A stretch of DNA of 9,129 nucleotides. Source: Agaricicola taiwanensis_A (GTDB taxonomy: Bacteria; Pseudomonadota; Alphaproteobacteria; Rhizobiales; Methylopilaceae). The translations under genes were made by a program, and so were the position numbers. Shown one piece after another: positions 6,109 to 9,129 of this stretch. A model generated the notes under the pieces. The model was given only the letters and a program-made list of their open reading frames with translations. It did no database searches and was not told the DNA's origin. Within the stretch, counting starts at the first letter, position 1; each line of letters starts with the position of its first letter. Location: NCBI GenBank assembly GCA_040394255.1, contig JBEBSP010000108.1, forward strand, positions 1 through 9,129, read 5' to 3'.

Positions 6109-7140
6109 TCAGCCCTCGTCCGTGCTCCAGCGCAGCTCCCGATAGAAGATGTGCTTGCCGATCTTCTGCAGCTTGTCCATGTCCCAGGTCCAGTGCGGAC
6201 GCACATAGGTCGCGTGGTAATGGGTGGCGGAGCCGACCTCGGGCAGGAAGTAGTCGGTGCCGGTCACCTTCTCCGCGATCTCGGTCGCCCGCTTCCAGGC
6301 GTCCTTGTTGGTGATGCGGTCCGGGATGCCGTCGCAGGCGAAGGAAAACTGGCAGCGGTTGCGCAGATGCTTGTTCTCGTAGACGACGCCGCAGATATCC
6401 TTGGGATAATAACCCGACCGCACACGGTTCAGGACCACCTGCGCCACGGCGTACTGGCCGATTTCCGGCTCACCCCGCGCCTCGAAATAGATCGCCTCGG
6501 CCATGCATTTGCGTTCGCGCGCCATCTCTTCATCGGAGGCGACCGGACGCGGCGTGATGGAGGTGATGACCTCGCCGGACGGATGCTCCTCGCGCGTTGC
6601 CACGCTGACACCACCAATGGCCTCCTCGCGCAGGCTGCGAACCACCGGAGTGGCGAACACAGCCTTGGCGATCTCGACCGGCGTCGTCGCCGAGGCCAGC
6701 CTGATGGACGGCAGCGACGACAGATCCGGCGTGGAGCCGTCCCGGCTGGGCATGAGATCGACCTTCGCAAGAACGGCTTTCGCATCGGCCGGCTTCGGTG
6801 CGACGGCGATGCGGGCCGCCTTCGCCAGATGATTGGTGGTCTGGCGTGGACGCTCGGCAATCTCGCTGCCGATGGTGAATCCGCGCCCGCCGACGGTCGA
6901 CGGCATGCCCGCCTCAGGCCCGCCGGACCATGCCAGATCGAAGGATTCCAGCGACATGGGCTGGGCGTTGACGAGCGGCGCGGGAAGCAGGTGCATGCGC
7001 CAGCGCGGCACCGACCCGACGTCGATCTCGGCCAGGGCGGCGGCGTCCTGCAAGGCGATCACGGAGGAGGATGTGAACAGGCCGGCACCGGCCAGAAGAG
7101 CGGCGGCGGACCATTGCAGATAAGCGCGAGGCGAACGCAT
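6109..7140 (-). CDS. SleB/CwlJ-like cell wall hydrolase (Hydrolase_2 domain), exported
   Basis: A 343-residue predicted peptidoglycan hydrolase of the SleB/CwlJ type, probably a lytic transglycosylase-like enzyme in the periplasm. Residues 1-30 form a signal peptide or anchor (MRSPRAYLQ, then a hydrophobic stretch through SSSVIAL). A low-complexity linker of about 170 residues follows. The catalytic domain spans about 210-336. It contains MAEAIYFEARGEPEIGQ with the likely catalytic Glu220, then VAQVVLNRVRSGYYP, CQFSF (263-267) and HYHATYVRP (307-315), all family hallmarks. The frame is open to a GTG at 7188, but the ATG at 7140 is preferred. It has GGAG seven bases upstream and makes the signal peptide start cleanly. 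In spore formers SleB acts in germination; in Alphaproteobacteria the family is thought to serve wall remodelling. The gene follows meaB by 89 bases and converges on the LysR gene. Confidence 0.88.
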   Translation of the reverse strand: MRSPRAYLQWSAAALLAGAGLFTSSSVIALQDAAALAEIDVGSVPRWRMHLLPAPLVNAQPMSLESFDLAWSGGPEAGMPSTVGGRGFTIGSEIAERPRQTTNHLAKAARIAVAPKPADAKAVLAKVDLMPSRDGSTPDLSSLPSIRLASATTPVEIAKAVFATPVVRSLREEAIGGVSVATREEHPSGEVITSITPRPVASDEEMARERKCMAEAIYFEARGEPEIGQYAVAQVVLNRVRSGYYPKDICGVVYENKHLRNRCQFSFACDGIPDRITNKDAWKRATEIAEKVTGTDYFLPEVGSATHYHATYVRPHWTWDMDKLQKIGKHIFYRELRWSTDEG

Positions 7141-7147
7141 GACGCAA

Positions 7148-7151
7148 CTCC
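7148..7151 (-). promoter_or_regulatory. Shine-Dalgarno GGAG fixing the SleB-like start at 7140
   Basis: On the minus strand GGAG lies seven bases before the ATG at 7140. The other in-frame starts (GTG at 7188, ATG at 7173) overlap a palindrome and lack a comparable site, so 7140 is the best start. Confidence 0.6.
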
Positions 7152-7172
7152 ACAGGACGCAACAGAACAGCA

Positions 7173-7187
7173 TGGCTGTGACAGCCA
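7173..7187. promoter_or_regulatory. 15-bp perfect palindrome upstream of the cell wall hydrolase gene, operator-like
   Basis: TGGCTGT and ACAGCCA are exact inverted repeats around a single central base, 33 bases before the hydrolase start codon. A dyad of this size in the short meaB-to-hydrolase gap is typical of a repressor operator or a small leader hairpin. I do not recognise the regulator, and no clear promoter boxes stand out beside it. Confidence 0.45.
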
Positions 7188-7229
7188 CGACACATCTTTG
7201 GAGGATGCAATCTTAACCTTGAGAGTGAT

Positions 7230-8156
7230 TTAACGGACGTGGTTAATGATTTCCCTCAGACCTTGACTGAGGAATTCCATGGTTCGGAAGCCCGGCGCGA
7301 GCCGGTCGAGATCGCCCGCCATGGCCGCCAGCCCTTCCCGCCCGAAGCGTTCGCGCAGCAGTTCGCGCGTCCAGGCCAGGGTTTGCGCCCGGCGGCGCGA
7401 GGCTGCGTCCCGCGAAACCTTACCGGCATGGCTTTCGACGGCGGCGATCAATCCCTCGACGCCTTCCCCGGTCGGTGCGCAGACAAGGACAACCTGGGGC
7501 CGGTTCTCCCGCGTGGCCAGCTTCAATGCGGCCTCCGCCTCACCGCGCGCCCGCGACGCCATGGCGCCGAGATCGGCCTTGGTGACGGCGACCACGTCAG
7601 GCAGTTCCATCACGCCGGCCTTCATGAATTGCAGACCGTCGCCGGAACCCGGCTGGAGCGCCAGCAGCACCGTGTCGGCCACCAGCGTCACATCCGCCTC
7701 CGACTGGCCGATGCCGACGGTTTCGACGATCACACGGTCATAGAGCGCCCGCATCAGCACCGTGGTCGCGACCGCGACTTCCGACAGGCCGCCCAGCCGG
7801 TCGCGCGCCGCGACCGAACGGATGAAGAGCCCCACGTCGGCGGGATCGGTCTGGATGCGCGCGCGGTCGCCCAGAAGCGCTCCGCCCGAGGCGCGCGACG
7901 AGGGATCGACAGCCACCACCGCAACGGTCTCGCCGCGTCCGCGCCAGTGCCGCACCAGCGCGGCGGTCAGGGTGGATTTGCCGACGCCGGGAGGGCCGGT
8001 GATGCCGAGGACATGCGCCCTCGCCGCCACTGCCGCGTCATCGAGAAGCCCGGCGACCGCGAGCCGATCCGGCGCGGATTCGATCCAGGCCAGCGCACGG
8101 GCGACGGCGGCCTTGTCGGAGGCCAGGAGAGTGGACAGGACGGGAGCGCGACTCAT
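7230..8156 (-). CDS. meaB: MeaB/ArgK-type G3E GTPase, chaperone of methylmalonyl-CoA mutase
   Basis: A 308-residue cytosolic GTPase of the MeaB/ArgK group. The family protects and reactivates the B12-dependent methylmalonyl-CoA mutase (or a related acyl-CoA mutase) and gates cofactor loading. The Walker A motif GPPGVGKST is at 54-62. VDPSS (83-87) supplies the Mg-contact aspartate. GGALLGDRARI (91-101) and ETVGIGQSE (145-153) are the conserved switch segments, and VTKAD (191-195) is the guanine-specificity motif. The C-terminal part (about 255-308) matches the helical dimerisation arm. It is slightly shorter than typical relatives of about 320-330 residues. The ATG at 8156 gives the expected short N-terminus, though its ribosome binding site is weak. 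No mutase gene is in the window, so the partner must be encoded elsewhere. The gene starts 43 bases after the EF-hand gene and may be read from its transcript. Confidence 0.92.
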   Translation of the reverse strand: MSRAPVLSTLLASDKAAVARALAWIESAPDRLAVAGLLDDAAVAARAHVLGITGPPGVGKSTLTAALVRHWRGRGETVAVVAVDPSSRASGGALLGDRARIQTDPADVGLFIRSVAARDRLGGLSEVAVATTVLMRALYDRVIVETVGIGQSEADVTLVADTVLLALQPGSGDGLQFMKAGVMELPDVVAVTKADLGAMASRARGEAEAALKLATRENRPQVVLVCAPTGEGVEGLIAAVESHAGKVSRDAASRRRAQTLAWTRELLRERFGREGLAAMAGDLDRLAPGFRTMEFLSQGLREIINHVR

Positions 8157-8176
8157 GACGTGCAGTCTAGAACCCG

Positions 8177-8190
8177 CGAAACCGGTTTTG
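8177..8190. repeat. Short palindrome in the EF-hand to meaB gap
   Basis: AAACCGGTTT (8179-8188) is a perfect 10-bp palindrome. It is extended by a G-T and a C-G pair to 8177-8190. It sits 21 bases before the meaB start codon on the minus strand. It could be an operator, a weak hairpin between the two genes, or chance. Confidence 0.3.
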
Positions 8191-8199
8191 TGAAGAGCG

Positions 8200-8754
8200 T
8201 CAGGCGGCCGTGGTGAGGGCGCCGCTCAGGGAGGCCGATGTGCGCTCCTGCATCGACTGGTAGACCTTGGACACCAGCGCCGACTTGACCTGCTCCAGCA
8301 ACACGTCCATCTCGCCCGTTCCCTGGCCCGCGCCATGCGCGCCGGCCTCGCCCGCGAGCATCTCCATCAGCGATACCTTTCCGTCGCCGTTGGTGTCGAG
8401 CGGGTCGGATATCCTTCCGTCCTTGCCGATGGAAGGCAGCGGGTTCGCGGACTTTTCCTGCGCATCCAGCATGGCGGTCTGGACGCTGCTGGTGAGCTTT
8501 TCCAGATAGGAATTCAGTTCGCCCTTGGTGAGCGCGCCGTCCTTGTCGGCATCGATCTCCTTGAACAGGGAGCCGATCTTGCCGGATGACATGCCGCCGG
8601 ATGGCAGGCTCTGCAACCCCGCGGCAAATTCTGCCGAGGACACCTCGTTATCGCCATTGCCATCGGTCTTGGCGAGGATGCGGCTCGCCAGGTCCGCCGG
8701 AGACGGCATCCGCTTCAGAAGGCTGCTGTAATCCGAGGCGATTCCCGATGCCAT
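8200..8754 (-). CDS. EF-hand calcium-binding protein, three loops
   Basis: With the ATG at 8754 the protein has 184 residues. Three canonical 12-residue EF-hand loops are visible: DGNGDNEVSSAE (31-42), DADKDGALTKGE (68-79) and DTNGDGKVSLME (120-131). Each has acidic or Asn/Ser ligands at positions 1, 3, 5 and 9 and Glu at 12. Between loops two and three is a helical stretch (about 80-102), and the C-terminus (about 145-184) is a helix followed by a Ser/Thr/Ala tail. No signal peptide or membrane segment is seen, so it is probably cytosolic, or secreted by a route I cannot detect. The reading frame extends to 8808 and has another ATG at 8766. The ATG at 8754 is chosen because GGAG lies six bases before it. 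The role is unknown: calcium sensing or buffering is inferred from the loops only. It is the first gene of a possible unit with meaB. Confidence 0.85.
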   Translation of the reverse strand: MASGIASDYSSLLKRMPSPADLASRILAKTDGNGDNEVSSAEFAAGLQSLPSGGMSSGKIGSLFKEIDADKDGALTKGELNSYLEKLTSSVQTAMLDAQEKSANPLPSIGKDGRISDPLDTNGDGKVSLMEMLAGEAGAHGAGQGTGEMDVLLEQVKSALVSKVYQSMQERTSASLSGALTTAA

Positions 8755-8936
8755 ATCCGGCTCCATGATGCTTTTGCAGCGCCCGTCACACCGGCTTCGA
8801 CCGATCATGACGGCAACCGCGCATCCTCAGCAAAGCAATAATCGCGCCAGATCAGGCACAGCGGATGCCGTGAACGTTTCGCGGCGCCGCAGCGACCCAT
8901 GGGAGCGGCACCTTCGCCGCTAATGGACCGCTCCTC
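8755..8936. other. Intergenic stretch between the EF-hand gene and the right-end small ORF
   Basis: No convincing gene is seen here. It should contain the promoter of the minus-strand EF-hand gene, but I find no clear -35/-10 pair. A perfect 10-bp GC palindrome, GCGGCGCCGC, lies at 8881-8890. A minus-strand frame (8805-9035) covers part of it but lacks family features. Confidence 0.5.
8761..8764 (-). promoter_or_regulatory. Shine-Dalgarno GGAG deciding the EF-hand start
   Basis: On the minus strand GGAG ends six bases before the ATG at 8754. It overlaps the alternative in-frame ATG at 8764-8766, which has no good site of its own, so the shorter protein is preferred. Confidence 0.5.
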
Positions 8937-9128
8937 ATGCCTGTCGGACGCATCGCATTCCTTGCCTGTGCCCTGGCCATAGCCGGGCTGCGGATCACAG
9001 CTGGCCCCTCGTTTCGCGCGGAGCCGGTGCTTCACACGGGCGTGGCGGAAAGGCCGCGGTTGTCACGGCCCGTGCAGACGCGGGAGGACCTGCGTCCGCG
9101 TCTGTCCATGGAGGTCACGGCCCGCTAG
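8937..9128 (+). CDS. Doubtful small ORF, 63 residues with signal-peptide-like start
   Basis: The ATG at 8937 is the only start in this frame after the upstream stop at 8871. The product begins MPVGRIAFLACALAIAGLRI, one charged residue followed by a hydrophobic stretch. This could be a signal peptide or single membrane anchor. The remaining roughly 40 residues are rich in Arg and Pro and match no family I know. There is no good ribosome binding site, and strong GC hairpins with a direct repeat lie within its second half, which argues against coding. It may be a small exported protein or a chance frame. Confidence 0.25.
   Translation: MPVGRIAFLACALAIAGLRITAGPSFRAEPVLHTGVAERPRLSRPVQTREDLRPRLSMEVTAR
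9064..9104. repeat. Two adjacent GC-rich hairpins flanked by a 10-bp direct repeat
   Basis: CACGG (9064-9068) and CCGTG (9070-9074) pair around one base. Immediately after, CAGACGCGG (9075-9083) pairs perfectly with CCGCGTCTG (9096-9104) around 12 bases. TCACGGCCCG occurs at 9063-9072 and again at 9115-9124, so it brackets the second hairpin. No T-tract is present. Possible roles are a structured RNA or attenuator, or part of a repeat cut by the window end. Confidence 0.45.
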
Positions 9129-9129
9129 G

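Noticed and set aside
5995..7233. 412-codon plus-strand frame opposite the SleB-like gene
   Set aside because: It runs through the palindromic element and across the hydrolase gene, has no motif, and mirrors third-position GC bias.
7213..7246. TTAACC / GGTTAA inverted repeat near the end of meaB as a terminator
   Set aside because: Only six base pairs with a 22-base loop, one arm inside the coding end, and no T-tract.
7239..8216. 325-codon plus-strand frame opposite meaB
   Set aside because: It is antisense to an unmistakable MeaB GTPase, and the product is His/Arg/Gly-rich without domains.
8805..9035. 76-codon minus-strand frame in the right intergenic region
   Set aside because: It has no recognisable motif, an unusual Cys/Arg/Gly-rich composition and no convincing start signal. 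It also overlaps the EF-hand upstream region and the opposite-strand small ORF.

Overview
The window looks like ordinary chromosome of a GC-rich alphaproteobacterium. I infer this from the strong GC bias at third codon positions, an NadQ-type NAD regulator (a family I know mainly from Alphaproteobacteria), a SleB-type cell wall hydrolase of alphaproteobacterial style, and a MeaB GTPase. I would favour Hyphomicrobiales (Rhizobiales) or a close relative, but the sequence does not fix the genus. I see no tRNA, rRNA, CRISPR array, transposase or phage gene.

Layout, left to right. Bases 1 to about 190 are strikingly AT-rich (about 26% GC by hand count over 1-180). They carry a good sigma70-like promoter and short dyads but no gene. 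Next come two plus-strand genes 34 bp apart: a NadQ-like regulator with a degenerate Nudix domain (241-1227) and a large DUF2339 multi-pass membrane protein (1262-3940). After an 88-bp gap with a perfect 9-bp dyad around a candidate -35 box comes a D-2-hydroxyacid dehydrogenase (4029-5000), followed by a LysR-type regulator (5084-5968). From 6109 to 8754 the genes lie on the minus strand. In transcription order they are an EF-hand protein, MeaB, and a SleB/CwlJ-like hydrolase, with gaps of 43 and 89 bp. The right end holds a 182-bp intergenic stretch and a doubtful 63-codon ORF with a signal-peptide-like start and strong GC hairpins.

How the genes work together: NadQ probably senses the NAD state and represses NAD synthesis genes that lie outside the window or beyond its left edge. 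The LysR protein is the natural candidate regulator of the dehydrogenase upstream of it. The three minus-strand genes share direction but no obvious pathway: calcium binding, B12-enzyme maintenance and peptidoglycan hydrolysis.

The most interesting structure is not a gene. The 140-bp space between the convergent LysR and SleB genes is filled almost exactly by a 135-bp imperfect palindrome centred on base 6039. It has perfect 12-bp ends, a 13-bp direct repeat inside, and a small CGTA/TACG hairpin at the centre. It looks like a dispersed intergenic element or bidirectional terminator. I see no clear new defence or metabolic system in the window.
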